This document shows positions 39,179 to 48,638 of a DNA stretch of 64,000 nucleotides, one piece after another; the first letter of the stretch is position 1; each line of letters starts with the position of its first letter. Under the pieces are notes generated by a model. It searched no databases. It had not been told where the DNA came from and saw nothing but the letters and a program-made list of their open reading frames with translations. A program made the position numbers and the translations under genes. This stretch comes from Bowdeniella nasicola (GTDB lineage Bacteria; Actinomycetota; Actinomycetes; Actinomycetales; Actinomycetaceae), in contig NZ_FNQV01000003.1 in assembly GCF_900107735.1 (NCBI RefSeq), forward strand, positions 62,001-126,000, given 5' to 3'.

Positions 39179-39657
39179 TGGTATTCGGATTTGGCAAGAA
39201 GAAGGTCGAACTGCGCGCACCCTTTGCGGGCGAGCTCGTCGCACTAGTCGACGTGCCGGATCAGCTCTTCTCCGAGAAAATGCTGGGAGACGGGTTTGCC
39301 ATTCGGCCGGCCAAGGACGTTGAAGTCGTCGAGGTGGTTGCTCCCTGTGCGGGCAAGCTCAGCCGCGTCTTCAACACCAAGCACGCGTTCGCGATGGTCT
39401 CCGATGAAGGTCTGGAGATCCTCGTGCACATCGGTTTGGAGACCGTCGAGCTGGCGGGCGAGGGCTTCGAGGCCCTCGCCGCCACCGGCGATCACGTCGA
39501 GGCTGGCCAGCCGGTCATCCGGATGGACGTCGCCGCCGTGCGCGCCAAGGGCCTCGACCCGGTCACCCCGGTCGTGTGCACCAAGGCCGCCCAGGTCGCC
39601 AAGATGACCGTCGACGAAAGCGATGACGTGCCGGTGTGCATCGTCACCCTCAAGTGA
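39178..39657 (+). CDS. PTS EIIA, glucose (Crr) type
   Basis: 159 aa. VEVVAPCAGKLSRVF and NTKHAFAMVSDEGLEILVHIGLETV identify the Crr fold. H84 in VHIG should be the phosphorylated residue and H69 its partner. It passes phosphate from HPr to the EIIB domain encoded next door. The ATG overlaps the stop of EIICB by one base, which suggests strict co-translation. The N-terminus is short, so it is a soluble subunit and not a cut-off fusion. Confidence 0.92.
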   Translation: MVFGFGKKKVELRAPFAGELVALVDVPDQLFSEKMLGDGFAIRPAKDVEVVEVVAPCAGKLSRVFNTKHAFAMVSDEGLEILVHIGLETVELAGEGFEALAATGDHVEAGQPVIRMDVAAVRAKGLDPVTPVVCTKAAQVAKMTVDESDDVPVCIVTLK

Positions 39658-39670
39658 GAGGATCACTCCT

Positions 39671-39928
39671 ATGATCAGCAGAACCGCAACGATTGGAGCC
39701 AAGTCGGGGCTCCACGCGCGCCCTGCCGCGCTCTTCGTGAACGCCGTGAACGACTCCGGAGCAGAGGTGACGATTAGCTTCGATGGCAACGAGGCTGACG
39801 CCTCCAGCCTGCTCGAGGTCATCACGCTCGGCGCGGAACGGGGCGATGAAGTCACCCTGATGGCAGAGGACTCCGCGGCCAGCGTGCTCGATGAGCTCGT
39901 TGAACTGCTGAGCCGGAGTGAGGCATGA
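39671..39928 (+). CDS. ptsH: phosphocarrier protein HPr
   Basis: 85 aa. The active-site H15 lies in SGLHARPAALF. Ser46, in the DASSLLEVITLG segment, occupies the place of the HPr-kinase target of Firmicutes, but most Actinobacteria lack that kinase. ATG 39671 follows GAGAGGA at good spacing. It receives phosphate from EI, encoded immediately downstream (4-nt ATGA overlap), and gives it to EIIA. Confidence 0.94.
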   Translation: MISRTATIGAKSGLHARPAALFVNAVNDSGAEVTISFDGNEADASSLLEVITLGAERGDEVTLMAEDSAASVLDELVELLSRSEA

Positions 39929-41589
39929 GCTCATCGCTCACCCTGCACGGGATCGGCGTGTCCGTAGGCTCGGCCTACGGGCCCGCCGTCCCGGTGCGGC
40001 CGGCCCCCGGAATCAATGAGAGCGAGCCCGGCTCGAGAGACCCGCAGGCCGATGGGCAGCGCATTCGCGATGCCCTGCGGGAGGTCTCCGATGAGCTCAT
40101 GTCGCGCGCTGAAAACGCGAGCGGCGAAGCCAAGGACGTCCTGCTCATTACGGCGCAGCTTGCGACGGACAAGGGCCTCGTGAAGTCGGTTGACAAGCTC
40201 CTTGCTCAGGGTCGCGGCGTCACCGCGACGGTGCACGAGGCGATCGAGTCCTACGTGGACAAGCTCGCCCTGCTCGGCGGGTACATGGCGCAGCGAGCGA
40301 CCGACCTAAGCGACGTGCGCGATCGCATCATCGCGGTCTTGCGCGATCTGCCCGCGCCGGGTGTCCCGACGATGACCGAACCCGGCATCATCGTCGCGAA
40401 CGATCTGGCGCCGGCCGAGACTGCCGTGCTGAAACCGGAACTCGTTCAGGGCATCGTCATCTCCGGTGGCGGTCCCACGAGCCACACGGCAATCATCGCC
40501 GCGAGCCTTGGCATTCCCGCAGTCGTTCAGGCCGCGGGCATCGAGGACTTGGATAGCGGCGAGCTCATCGCACTCGATGGCGGCACCGGCGAGGTGATTC
40601 TGCGGCCGAGCGAGGCCCAGCAGGCTGAGTTTGCCGAACGACAAGAGCGCCGCCTCGCGGCTGCCGCCGCCTATTCCGGCCCGGGAGCCACCTCCGATGG
40701 GCACCCGGTCGCGTTGCTCGCAAACATCGGGAACCCCGATCAAGCGCTGCTTGCCGCGGGTCACGACGTCGAAGGAGTGGGCCTGTTCCGCACGGAATTC
40801 ATGTTCCTGGACCGGCAGGACCCGCCGAGCCGCGAGGAGCAGGCCAAGGCCTACACGAGCGTGCTCGAAGCCTTCGAGGGCCGACGCGTCGTCATTCGCA
40901 CGCTCGATGCGGGCGCCGATAAGCCGCTCGCCTTCGCTGATCTCGGCGAGGAAGATAACCCCGCGCTCGGTCGTCGTGGCATCCGCCTGACGCGCGTGCG
41001 CGAGGAACTCCTCGACACCCAGCTCGATGCGCTCGCCGACGCGTACCAGGCGACCAATGCCGATGTGCGCATTATGGCCCCGATGGTGGCAACGCCCGAG
41101 GAAGCCCAGTGGTTCGCGGCCAAGGTTCGCGAGCGCGGCATACCCAGCGTCGGAATCATGATCGAAACGCCGGCCTCCGCGCTGTGCGCTAGCGACGTCG
41201 TTGCCGGTCTCGATTTCGCGTCGATCGGCACGAACGATCTCACCCAGTACACGATGGCGGCCGACCGGATGCAGGGCGAGCTCGGAGACCTCCTCAGCGC
41301 CTGGCAACCTGCCGTCCTGCGGATGATCCAGCTCGCCTGCGAAGGTGCCGACGATGCCGGTGCCACGATCGGGGTGTGCGGCGAAGCGGCGGGTGACCCG
41401 CTGCTCGCGCTCGTTCTCGTGGGCCTTGGCGTCTCCTCGCTGTCGATGGCTCTCACACGCGTGCCCGAGGTGCGCGCGGCCCTCGCTCAGCACACGCTCG
41501 CCGACTGCCAAACCATCGCCACGGCCGCGCTCGCGACCACCAGCGCGACGGGGGCCCGGCAGGCCGTATCCGAGCACGCATCGATCTGA
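39925..41589 (+). CDS. ptsI: PEP-protein phosphotransferase (PTS enzyme I)
   Basis: 554 aa, slightly shorter than E. coli EI (575). The phospho-His is H187 in GGPTSHTAIIAASLG. The PEP-binding barrel shows VGLFRTEFMFLDRQDPP, RTLDAGADKPLAF and ASIGTNDLTQYTMAADR. A catalytic Cys is found in GVCGEAAGDPL. It starts the PTS phosphate chain. With HPr, EIIA and EIICB in the same operon, this unit is a self-sufficient PTS, so the general components may be inducible by one sugar via the antiterminator. A long GC terminator follows. Confidence 0.95.
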   Translation: MSSSLTLHGIGVSVGSAYGPAVPVRPAPGINESEPGSRDPQADGQRIRDALREVSDELMSRAENASGEAKDVLLITAQLATDKGLVKSVDKLLAQGRGVTATVHEAIESYVDKLALLGGYMAQRATDLSDVRDRIIAVLRDLPAPGVPTMTEPGIIVANDLAPAETAVLKPELVQGIVISGGGPTSHTAIIAASLGIPAVVQAAGIEDLDSGELIALDGGTGEVILRPSEAQQAEFAERQERRLAAAAAYSGPGATSDGHPVALLANIGNPDQALLAAGHDVEGVGLFRTEFMFLDRQDPPSREEQAKAYTSVLEAFEGRRVVIRTLDAGADKPLAFADLGEEDNPALGRRGIRLTRVREELLDTQLDALADAYQATNADVRIMAPMVATPEEAQWFAAKVRERGIPSVGIMIETPASALCASDVVAGLDFASIGTNDLTQYTMAADRMQGELGDLLSAWQPAVLRMIQLACEGADDAGATIGVCGEAAGDPLLALVLVGLGVSSLSMALTRVPEVRAALAQHTLADCQTIATAALATTSATGARQAVSEHASI

Positions 41590-41604
41590 CCCCGAACCCC
41601 CAGC

Positions 41605-41646
41605 AGCGGGCGGCGGCGAGCACCAAGTGTGCAGCCGCCGCCCGCT
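41605..41646 (+). terminator. terminator of the PTS operon
   Basis: AGCGGGCGGCGGC pairs with GCCGCCGCCCGCT (13 bp) over a 16-nt loop, followed by TTGTG. Confidence 0.75.
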
Positions 41647-41667
41647 TTGTGCTCGGGCTAAGGGTAG

Positions 41668-42207
41668 CTACGAGCCAGGGGTAACCGAGCTCAACGCTGT
41701 TCGCAGTTGGTCTAGCGCCCAGGCGCGGCTGCGCGCGCTCGGGTCGTTGATCGCCTGCACCAAGGTCATATCGCCCACGACTGTCGCCCCGGTTTTCACC
41801 TGCCGGAGCTCGCCGTAGCCGGGCGTGGATTCCATGTCCTGCGCGGTGCCTTCGTGGGGATAGATGAGCATGAAATCTGCCTCGAGGGTGGCGATATTCT
41901 CCGCCGAGACGATGGCCCGCCCAGAGCGCTGCGGGAGCTGCGTTACCGCGTCGGGAAACCTCATCCCCAGGTCATAGAAGAACGAGTTTCCGGGCTCTTT
42001 TGGATCAACGACGACGCCGATGCCGCGAGACTTGATGTACTGCGCGAGGACGCCGCTCGCGCCCGCAAGCTGGGGCCTCTCGCGCTTCGCGCTTTCAAAC
42101 AGGGCGGCGTCCTCGGCGATGACCGTCTCCGCCTCGGCGCTCTTGTCAAAGACCTTGCCTTTGACCTCGCTGCGTTTGTGACGGTCGATCCGGTCACGGC
42201 AGGGCCA
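41668..42207 (-). pseudogene. 5'-truncated iron-siderophore ABC substrate-binding protein
   Basis: On the minus strand 179 codons are open from a TAG at 42208-42210 to the stop. The translation carries the C-terminal lobe of a FepB/FhuD-like binding protein: GVLAQYIKSRGIGVVVDP, then FFYDLGMRFPDAV, VSAENIATLEADFMLIYP and a closing helix WALDQLRTAL. No start codon exists before an internal ATG at 41964. The signal peptide, lipobox and whole N-terminal lobe (about 150 residues) are missing. Sequence beyond the TAG is the terminator and gene of tRNA-Lys, so the deletion joint lies next to a tRNA. No permease or ATPase partner is nearby. Confidence 0.72.
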
Positions 42208-42236
42208 CTAATCGTTCCGCAGTAGCGCTTGCAGTG

Positions 42237-42266
42237 AAAAACCCCGAACCGGGCAGTTCGGGGTTT
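42237..42266 (-). terminator. terminator of tRNA-Lys
   Basis: On the minus strand AAACCCCGAAC pairs with GTTCGGGGTTT over a short loop and ends in a T-run. Confidence 0.8.
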
Positions 42267-42288
42267 GTCGATATGGCGGAGAATTAGA

Positions 42289-42364
42289 TGGTGGGCCCCG
42301 TGGGGATCGAACCCACGACCCGCGACTTAAAAGGACGCTGCTCTGCCAACTGAGCTAGAGGCCC
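42289..42364 (-). tRNA. tRNA-Lys (TTT), with encoded CCA
   Basis: Acceptor GGGCCTC/GGGGCCC, D-arm GCTCAGTTGGCAGAGC, anticodon loop CTTTTAA (anticodon TTT), T-arm CGTGGGTTCGATCCCCACG, discriminator A, and CCA in the DNA. The anticodon stem GCGTC/GTCGC has a U-U mismatch at positions 30-40. The three other tRNA genes in the window lack encoded CCA. Confidence 0.9.
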
Positions 42365-42506
42365 GCGATATGACAGTGTAGCGAGCGGGCGGGAAAAAAT
42401 CAGATTGCTATCCTGCTCGGGGAGTCAGGTCGCGCGAAGGGCACGGCCGACGGACAATGGAATTGCCACGAATACGTGCAAAATTGCGCGTATCGGGAAG
42501 GAATGT

Positions 42507-43115
42507 GTGACACATCGAACCCCGCCCCGGCGGCCCGCAATGTGGGAGCCGACCTACCTCGACCGCGTCGAAGGTGGGGTCGACCCAGAGGCCGCCTTTA
42601 CCGCCGCGTACGAGTCTGCTCGGGTGCTTGTCAGCTACGGCCGTGACACGCAAGACCCCGACGTGCACGCTCGTCTCATGCGCCTGGTCGAAACCGAAGG
42701 GATCGAAATCGTCGCAAACCTGTGGGCGCACACCTCCGCAGCATCCCTTCCCGGAGCACTGTGGCGGCTATACGTTGTGCGGGAGTGGATCGTGCGCTCC
42801 GATGCCGAAGTCGCGCGCTTGTACAACCGGGGGCTAGAGGCCTCCGAGGTCAACCACGCCGTCGCCGGCGTCCCGCCGCTGCACGGCCCCGACGAGGTCC
42901 GCGCAACGATCGACCAGATCTTTGGGGGCGTCTTCACCGGGGATATCGACGTCGCTTTCGACCGGAGTGCTGCCCTCATCCGAGTCGTCCTCGCGGGCGC
43001 CGACGACAGGACCGAGGGGATCGATCGCGACAAGCTTGAGACGACAGCATCCGACTTGGAGCTGGCAGCCCACCGGCATCGAGCCGGCGTGCTGCTACAG
43101 GGGGAAGAATCATGA
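42507..43115 (+). CDS. uncharacterised actinobacterial helical protein upstream of mshD
   Basis: 202 aa from GTG 42507; ATG 42540 is an alternative that gives MWEPTYLDRVEGG at the N-terminus. The protein is mostly helical and acidic. Its sequence includes AAYESARVLVSYGRD, LWAHTSAASLPGALWRLYVV and REWIVRSDAEVARLYNRG. I do not recognise a domain of known function. The GTG lies within a perfect 13-nt palindrome (42503-42515). It overlaps mshD by 4 nt (ATGA) and so heads the operon leading to ppk and mutT1. Confidence 0.7.
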   Translation: MTHRTPPRRPAMWEPTYLDRVEGGVDPEAAFTAAYESARVLVSYGRDTQDPDVHARLMRLVETEGIEIVANLWAHTSAASLPGALWRLYVVREWIVRSDAEVARLYNRGLEASEVNHAVAGVPPLHGPDEVRATIDQIFGGVFTGDIDVAFDRSAALIRVVLAGADDRTEGIDRDKLETTASDLELAAHRHRAGVLLQGEES

Positions 43116-44050
43116 AATCACTAGCCGACCTCGACCCCATCATCGCGACCAAACTGGTCGCACTTGCCGAGGAAATCGCCGAGCACGATGGCATCGCCGC
43201 CTTCGGAGCAACGGCGCTCGCGGACCTGCGACGTCCGCAGCCGAGAGATGAATACGCCGTCCTCATGGAGGGCGAGGAACCGGTCGCATTCGCCTGGTGC
43301 GACGGCACGAGTGCGGAGTTCGGCGTTCACCCCGACCACCGCGGCAAGGGCCTTGGTAAACTCCTGCTGCGCGCAGTGCACAAGCGCTACCCGAAGGCCG
43401 CCGTGTGGGCCCACGGCAACCTACCGGGAGCCGAGGCCGTTGCGCGCGACGCGGGCCTGCGTCCCGTTCGCGAGCTGTGGTACATGGAATGCGAGCTCGG
43501 CCCGATCGAAGAGCTCATGGAGCATAACGCCGACGAGATGGCGGCCTCGCTCAAGCCCCCTGCCGGTATGGTGCTGCGCGGCTTCAGTGAGGGCGACGAA
43601 GCCGACTGGGTCCATACGAACCAGGCCGCATTCGCCGACCACCCCGAACAGTCCCAGGTCGACGAAGCCGCGTTTGCCGAACTGCGCGAAGAAAAATGGT
43701 GGCAGCCCCACCTGCTGCGTCTGCTGACGATCAAGAATCCCGCACCGGGGGAGCCCGCCATCGCCGGATTTGTGTGGCTCAAGCCAGCCAAGCCAGGCGT
43801 CATGGAAATTTTCGTCGTCGGCGTGCATCCCACCCAGCAGCGCAAGGGGATCGGTTCCCTCTTGATGCGCGAAGCCCTGACGACGGCCGTCAACATGGGG
43901 GCCACGCGTGCAGAGCTCTACGTCGATGGAGCGGACAAGGTCGCGATCCACACCTACGAGGTGCAAGGATTCGTTCATAAGGGCACCGACGTGCAATACG
44001 TTGGTAGCGAGAGCCTAACGCCTAGCGAGGGTGATGATGATGTCGAGTAA
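43112..44050 (+). CDS. mshD: mycothiol synthase (two-GNAT-domain acetyltransferase)
   Basis: 312 aa, two GNAT domains in tandem. Each has an acetyl-CoA loop: [18 protein letters not shown] in the first, and [18 protein letters not shown] in the second. [18 protein letters not shown] and [12 protein letters not shown] match MshD, which acetylates Cys-GlcN-Ins as the final step of mycothiol synthesis. Presence of mycothiol confirms an actinobacterial host. It overlaps the upstream gene by 4 nt and the ppk reading frame by about 14 nt. Confidence 0.9.
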   Translation: MKSLADLDPIIATKLVALAEEIAEHDGIAAFGATALADLRRPQPRDEYAVLMEGEEPVAFAWCDGTSAEFGVHPDHRGKGLGKLLLRAVHKRYPKAAVWAHGNLPGAEAVARDAGLRPVRELWYMECELGPIEELMEHNADEMAASLKPPAGMVLRGFSEGDEADWVHTNQAAFADHPEQSQVDEAAFAELREEKWWQPHLLRLLTIKNPAPGEPAIAGFVWLKPAKPGVMEIFVVGVHPTQQRKGIGSLLMREALTTAVNMGATRAELYVDGADKVAIHTYEVQGFVHKGTDVQYVGSESLTPSEGDDDVE

Positions 44051-46313
44051 TGAGGACCGGGCCGAGGTCGCCGATAATCAGAGCGAACCCGACGATCTAC
44101 ACGAGCACACCCTCGAGGCCGGCGTCGCGCTGAGCTCCGATGAACTCGCCGAAGATATCGCCGACCAGAGCGAAGACTCCCTCCCGCCCTGGGAACAGCC
44201 CCTGCCCGAGGGACGCTTTGCCGACCGCGAACTATCCTGGCTCGCCTTTAACGAGCGCGTCCTGGAACAGGCCGAGGACCAAAGCCTGCCGCTGTTAGAG
44301 CGCGCCTGGTTCCTCGCGATCTTCGCCTCCAACCTCGATGAGTTCTACATGGTGCGCGTCGCCGGCCTGAAACGCCGCATCGCCACCGGCATGGCCGTCA
44401 CGGCTGCATCCGGTCTCACCCCGCGCCAGGTGTTGGACGGCATCTCGGTGCGCGCCAAGGAACTGTGCGAGCGCCACGCCCGGGTCTTTACCGACGACGT
44501 TTCACCCAAGCTCGCCGCCGAGGGTATCCGGCTGCTGCACTGGCCGGACCTGGAGGACAAGGAGCAGGAGCGCCTCGAAAAGTTCTTCCGCAAGGAGATC
44601 TTCCCCGTCCTCACGCCGCTCGCCGTTGACCCGGCCCACCCCTTCCCTTACATCTCCGGTCTGTCCCTCAACCTCGCCGTCATGCTGCGCCACCCGGCGA
44701 CGAACAAGGAGCACTTCGCGCGCGTCAAGGTGCCGCCGTTGCTGCCGCGCTACATCGCCGTCGACGCCTCCGGTAAGCCTCGCCGGCCGGAAGACATCGG
44801 CTCCGAGGAACTTGCCGATGCATCCTTTGTGCCCATCGAGGAGATCATCGGCCAGCACCTCGATCACCTCTTCCCCGGCATGGAGATCATCGAGCATCAC
44901 ACCTTCCGCGTCACCCGCAACGAGGACCTGGAGGTAGAAGAAGACGATGCCGAAAACCTCCTCAAGGCACTCGAAAAGGAGCTCGTGCGGCGCCGCTTCG
45001 GCCCCGCCGTCCGCTTGGAGGTCGCCGAGGGCATCTCCAAGAATGTGTTGTCACTGCTGATCCGCGAGCTCGGCGTCAGCGAACAGGACGTCTTCGTCCT
45101 TCCCGCACCGCTGGATCTGCGCGGCCTTAACATCATTCACGACCTGGACCTGCCACAGCTGAAGTTCCCAAAATACGTGGCGGTGACAGCCGAACGGCTC
45201 GCGCGCGTCGAATCCGCGACGCCTACCGACTTCTTCACCGCGATCCGCGAAAATGAGATCCTCCTGCACCACCCCTATGAGTCGTTCTCGACCTCGGTCC
45301 AGCAGTTCTTGACCCAGGCCGCCGCCGACCCCCAGGTCCTTGCCATCAAGCAGACGCTGTACCGCACCTCCGGCGACTCCCCGATCGTCGATGCCCTCAT
45401 CGATGCCGCTAACGCCGGCAAGCAGGTTCTCGCCCTGGTGGAGATCAAAGCCCGGTTCGATGAGGAAAACAACATCACCTGGGCCCGCAAACTCGAGCAG
45501 GCCGGCGTGCACGTCGTCTACGGCCTCGTCGGCCTGAAGACCCACTGCAAGCTCGCGCTCGTCGTGCGCAAGGAAGAGGGCGGACTGCGCCGCTACTGCC
45601 ACGTCGGCACCGGTAACTACAACCCGAAGACGGCGCGCGGGTATGAGGACCTCGGAGTCCTGACCTGCGATCGCAATGTCGGTCAGGACCTGACCCGGCT
45701 GTTCAACCAACTCTCCGGCTACGCGCCCAAGACGAAGTTCCACCGCCTCCTCGTCGCGCCGCGATCCATCCGCACCGGCCTCATCGAACGCATCAACCGC
45801 GAAATCGAGAACAAACTCGCCGGCAAGGATGCCTGGATCCGCTTTAAGTGCAACTCCGTTGTCGACGAGGCAACGATCGATGCCCTGTACCGCGCCTCCC
45901 AAGCAGGAGTGCGGGTCGACATGGTCGTGCGCGGAATCTGCGCCGTGCGCGCCCAGGTTCCGGGCCTATCGGAGAACATCCACGTGCGCTCCATCCTCGG
46001 GCGCTACCTCGAACACGCCCGCATCTACGCCTTCGCCAACGACGGCGAGCCCGATATCTTTATCGGCTCTGCCGACCTCATGCACCGCAACCTCGACCGC
46101 CGCGTCGAAGCCCTCATCCGGATCGACGACGAGGAGCACAAGCAGAAGCTGCTCGACCTGCTCGAGCTGTCAATGGCTGATACGACGATGAGCTGGCACC
46201 TGGAAGAAGACGGCACCTGGACCCGGCACGCGACCGACGCCAACGGCGAGCCACTGGCCGACTCGCAGGTCGTCATTATGGATCAGACGCGCGGAAGGCT
46301 CGCTGCCCGGTGA
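44037..46313 (+). CDS. ppk: polyphosphate kinase 1
   Basis: 758 aa from ATG 44037; GTG 44031 and ATGs at 44034 and 44040 are equally in frame, with GAGG at 44027-44030. The four PPK1 domains are present: [18 protein letters not shown] at the N-terminus, and catalytic regions with [29 protein letters not shown] and the phospho-histidine segment [11 protein letters not shown]. It reversibly makes polyphosphate from ATP. About 55 extra acidic residues precede the core. It overlaps mutT1 by 4 nt, the arrangement known from mycobacteria. Stored phosphate links it to the pst and pit genes that follow. Confidence 0.95.
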   Translation: MMSSNEDRAEVADNQSEPDDLHEHTLEAGVALSSDELAEDIADQSEDSLPPWEQPLPEGRFADRELSWLAFNERVLEQAEDQSLPLLERAWFLAIFASNLDEFYMVRVAGLKRRIATGMAVTAASGLTPRQVLDGISVRAKELCERHARVFTDDVSPKLAAEGIRLLHWPDLEDKEQERLEKFFRKEIFPVLTPLAVDPAHPFPYISGLSLNLAVMLRHPATNKEHFARVKVPPLLPRYIAVDASGKPRRPEDIGSEELADASFVPIEEIIGQHLDHLFPGMEIIEHHTFRVTRNEDLEVEEDDAENLLKALEKELVRRRFGPAVRLEVAEGISKNVLSLLIRELGVSEQDVFVLPAPLDLRGLNIIHDLDLPQLKFPKYVAVTAERLARVESATPTDFFTAIRENEILLHHPYESFSTSVQQFLTQAAADPQVLAIKQTLYRTSGDSPIVDALIDAANAGKQVLALVEIKARFDEENNITWARKLEQAGVHVVYGLVGLKTHCKLALVVRKEEGGLRRYCHVGTGNYNPKTARGYEDLGVLTCDRNVGQDLTRLFNQLSGYAPKTKFHRLLVAPRSIRTGLIERINREIENKLAGKDAWIRFKCNSVVDEATIDALYRASQAGVRVDMVVRGICAVRAQVPGLSENIHVRSILGRYLEHARIYAFANDGEPDIFIGSADLMHRNLDRRVEALIRIDDEEHKQKLLDLLELSMADTTMSWHLEEDGTWTRHATDANGEPLADSQVVIMDQTRGRLAAR

Positions 46314-47275
46314 CCGGGGTAGTCCACGCCGCCGGAGCAGTTCTGTGGCGCGAACGCCGCGGCAAACTTGAAGTCCTTCTCGTACACCGTCCGACCTACG
46401 ACGATTGGGCATGGCCCAAAGGCAAGGTAGAAAAAGGCGAATCCCTGCCCGCTGCCGCCGTGCGCGAAGTCGAGGAAGAAACCGGCTACCGCGTCGCGCT
46501 CTCACGTTCCCTTGGCACCGTGCGCTACCGCCTGAAGGACGGACGCCACAAGGAATCGCACTACTGGGCCGCCAATGCCGATGCCCCCGTCGGAATTTGG
46601 GATCAGGCCCGCGGCAAGGTCAAGCGTGCCCCGAAAAAAGAAATCGATGAAACCCGCTGGGTCGGCGCCAAGCAGGCGGCCAAGCTGCTGACCTACCCGC
46701 ACGATCGTGAACCTCTCTTCCAACTCCTGGACGAGTACAACGACGATCGCCTGCGCACCTGGACCGTCCTTATCGTCCGGCATGCGAGAGCCAAGAAGCG
46801 TGAAGCATTCGACGGGCCCGAAGAGCGCCGACCGCTGACCGAGAAGCAAGGACGCGATCAAGCCAAGCGGCTCGTGCCATTGCTCAGTGCCTATGGCGTC
46901 GCGCGCGTCATCACCTCGCCGTGGGAGCGCTGCGCCGCGACGGTCGAGCCCTACGCGAACGTCATCGGTGCCGAACTGGAAACTGCGTCGGAGCTGACGG
47001 AAGCGGCCCATGAGAAGAAGCCGAAGAAGGTCACGCGACTCATCCGCGAGGAGATGTTCACCCCGGGGGAGGTCGTCGCCCTGTGCACCCACCGGCCCGT
47101 GATGCCCACGATTATCGAGGCCCTGACCGAGCACACGCCCTACCGCATCATGGAACAGCTGCCGGAAACCGACCCGTGGCTCAAGCCCGCCGAGGTCCTC
47201 GTTGTCCACCTGGCTGCGCACCACAAGGGCCGCGTGATTGTCACGGCAATCGAGCATCAGCGTCCGGTCGGTTAA
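46310..47275 (+). CDS. mutT1: MutT1-type NUDIX hydrolase fused to histidine phosphatase
   Basis: 321 aa from GTG 46310. The NUDIX box occurs in [20 protein letters not shown] followed by ETGY. A C-terminal phosphoglycerate-mutase-like domain begins [15 protein letters not shown] with the catalytic RHA. The same two-domain layout in Mycobacterium MutT1 hydrolyses 8-oxo-GTP and diadenosine polyphosphates. It cleans oxidised nucleotides or controls ApnA. The 4-nt overlap with ppk indicates cotranscription. Confidence 0.88.
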   Translation: MTGVVHAAGAVLWRERRGKLEVLLVHRPTYDDWAWPKGKVEKGESLPAAAVREVEEETGYRVALSRSLGTVRYRLKDGRHKESHYWAANADAPVGIWDQARGKVKRAPKKEIDETRWVGAKQAAKLLTYPHDREPLFQLLDEYNDDRLRTWTVLIVRHARAKKREAFDGPEERRPLTEKQGRDQAKRLVPLLSAYGVARVITSPWERCAATVEPYANVIGAELETASELTEAAHEKKPKKVTRLIREEMFTPGEVVALCTHRPVMPTIIEALTEHTPYRIMEQLPETDPWLKPAEVLVVHLAAHHKGRVIVTAIEHQRPVG

Positions 47276-47310
47276 CCCCGCGACCGAACTGTGACCTAAA
47301 CCAAGCCCGC

Positions 47311-47328
47311 GTTCACGTCGCGTTTACC
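47311..47328 (+). promoter_or_regulatory. PHO-box-like direct repeat upstream of pstS
   Basis: GTTCACG-TCGC-GTTTACC: two units at an 11-nt period, 92-109 nt upstream of pstS and in gene orientation. pstS is the classical PhoP target in Actinobacteria, so this site helps validate the motif for the other four. Confidence 0.7.
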
Positions 47329-47419
47329 TTCTTTGACCATTGCGGTCACTTTGGACTCTTACGGTCGACTCGTCGGCCCGCACTGGGCCACGATCATTCG
47401 AGACGAAGGACGTATATCC

Positions 47420-48559
47420 ATGCGCAACGGTACCCGTCGCTTGACCGCCGTCACCGCAGCCAGCTTCCTGGCCCTTTCTCTGGCCGCCTGCGGGTCCGAC
47501 GACGCCGTGAGTGGCTCCACCGGCACCACCGGTGGCTCGGACAACGAGACCACCGACACCGAAACCACCGAGGCAACTGCCTCGCTCAAGGGCTCCATCG
47601 CCGGTGCGGGTGCTTCCTCCCAGGAATCCGCAATGAAGGCGTGGATCGCTGAGTTCCAGGGCAAGAACACCGAAGCCACGGTCGCCTACGACCCGGTCGG
47701 CTCCGGCGCCGGAATCGAACAGTTCATCGGTGAGAAGGTCCTGTGGGCCGGCTCCGATGCGGCTCTGGAAGGCGACGAGGTCGCCAGCGCTGAGAAGCGT
47801 TGTGGCGCCCCCGCCCTCAACCTGCCCATGTACATCTCCCCGGTTGCCGTCATCTTCAACCTTGAGGGCGTCGAGAACCTCAACATGAAGGCCGACACCA
47901 TCGCCAAGGTGTTCGCGGGCGAGATCACCAAGTGGAACGACCCGGCCATCGCCGAGGACAACCCGGACGTCGAGCTGCCGGACCTGGCCATCACGCCGGT
48001 CCACCGCGCCGACAAGTCGGGCACCACCGAGAACTTCACCGACTACCTGCACGAAGCCGCTCCGGACGCGTGGCCCCACGAGGCCGACAAGTCCTGGCCG
48101 ATCTCCGGCGGTGAGTCCGGCGACAAGACCGCTGGTCTCGTCGACGTCGTCAACCGCGCCCAGGGTGCGATCGGCTACGCCGATGCCTCCCAGGCCGGCT
48201 CCCTTGGCACCATCGCCTTGGAGACCGCTGACGGCTTCGTGAAGTTCTCCGCTGAGACCGCCGCCAAGGCCGTCGACAACGCGAAGCCCGCGGAAGGTGC
48301 GACCGACACCAACATGCCGCTCGTCCTGGAGCGCAAGCCGGATTCGGCCGAAGCCTACCCGCTGGTCCTCGTGGCCTACGAGATCGTCTGCTCCAGCTAC
48401 CCGGATGCTGAGTCCGGTGAGCTCGTCAAGGGCTTCCTGAACTTCGTTGCCTCCGAAGAGGGCCAGAACGTCGCCGCGAACGCTGCGGGCTCGGCCCCGC
48501 TGTCGGCCGAGATGGCCGAAAAGGTCAAGGCCGCGATCGATTCGATCAAGGTCGGCTAA
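47420..48559 (+). CDS. pstS: phosphate ABC transporter substrate-binding lipoprotein
   Basis: 379 aa from ATG 47420 (GAAGGA upstream). A lipoprotein signal ends in LSLAACG; C27 is lipidated. A Ser/Thr/Gly-rich tether precedes the phosphate-binding fold: SIAGAGASSQ, WAGSDAAL, FAGEITKWNDPAI and HRADKSGTTENFTDYL, the last contacting phosphate. It captures Pi outside the membrane for PstCAB. A perfect 13-bp hairpin between it and pstC may allow more pstS than permease to be made. Confidence 0.95.
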   Translation: MRNGTRRLTAVTAASFLALSLAACGSDDAVSGSTGTTGGSDNETTDTETTEATASLKGSIAGAGASSQESAMKAWIAEFQGKNTEATVAYDPVGSGAGIEQFIGEKVLWAGSDAALEGDEVASAEKRCGAPALNLPMYISPVAVIFNLEGVENLNMKADTIAKVFAGEITKWNDPAIAEDNPDVELPDLAITPVHRADKSGTTENFTDYLHEAAPDAWPHEADKSWPISGGESGDKTAGLVDVVNRAQGAIGYADASQAGSLGTIALETADGFVKFSAETAAKAVDNAKPAEGATDTNMPLVLERKPDSAEAYPLVLVAYEIVCSSYPDAESGELVKGFLNFVASEEGQNVAANAAGSAPLSAEMAEKVKAAIDSIKVG

Positions 48560-48569
48560 CGACTCCACT

Positions 48570-48608
48570 GCCGCCGGCTCCGTTTTCCTCACACGCGGAG
48601 CCGGCGGC
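48570..48608 (+). terminator. intercistronic hairpin pstS-pstC
   Basis: GCCGCCGGCTCCG pairs perfectly with CGGAGCCGGCGGC over a 13-nt loop. It has no T-run. It is likely a partial terminator or an mRNA-stabilising stem that raises PstS over PstCAB. Confidence 0.6.
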
Positions 48609-48638
48609 ACACCCATGGCTCAATCCATCGGAGAACAT

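Noticed and set aside
41854-42225. Plus-strand ORF over the truncated binding protein
   Set aside because: Its translation has no family resemblance, whereas the minus strand gives a continuous binding-protein lobe.
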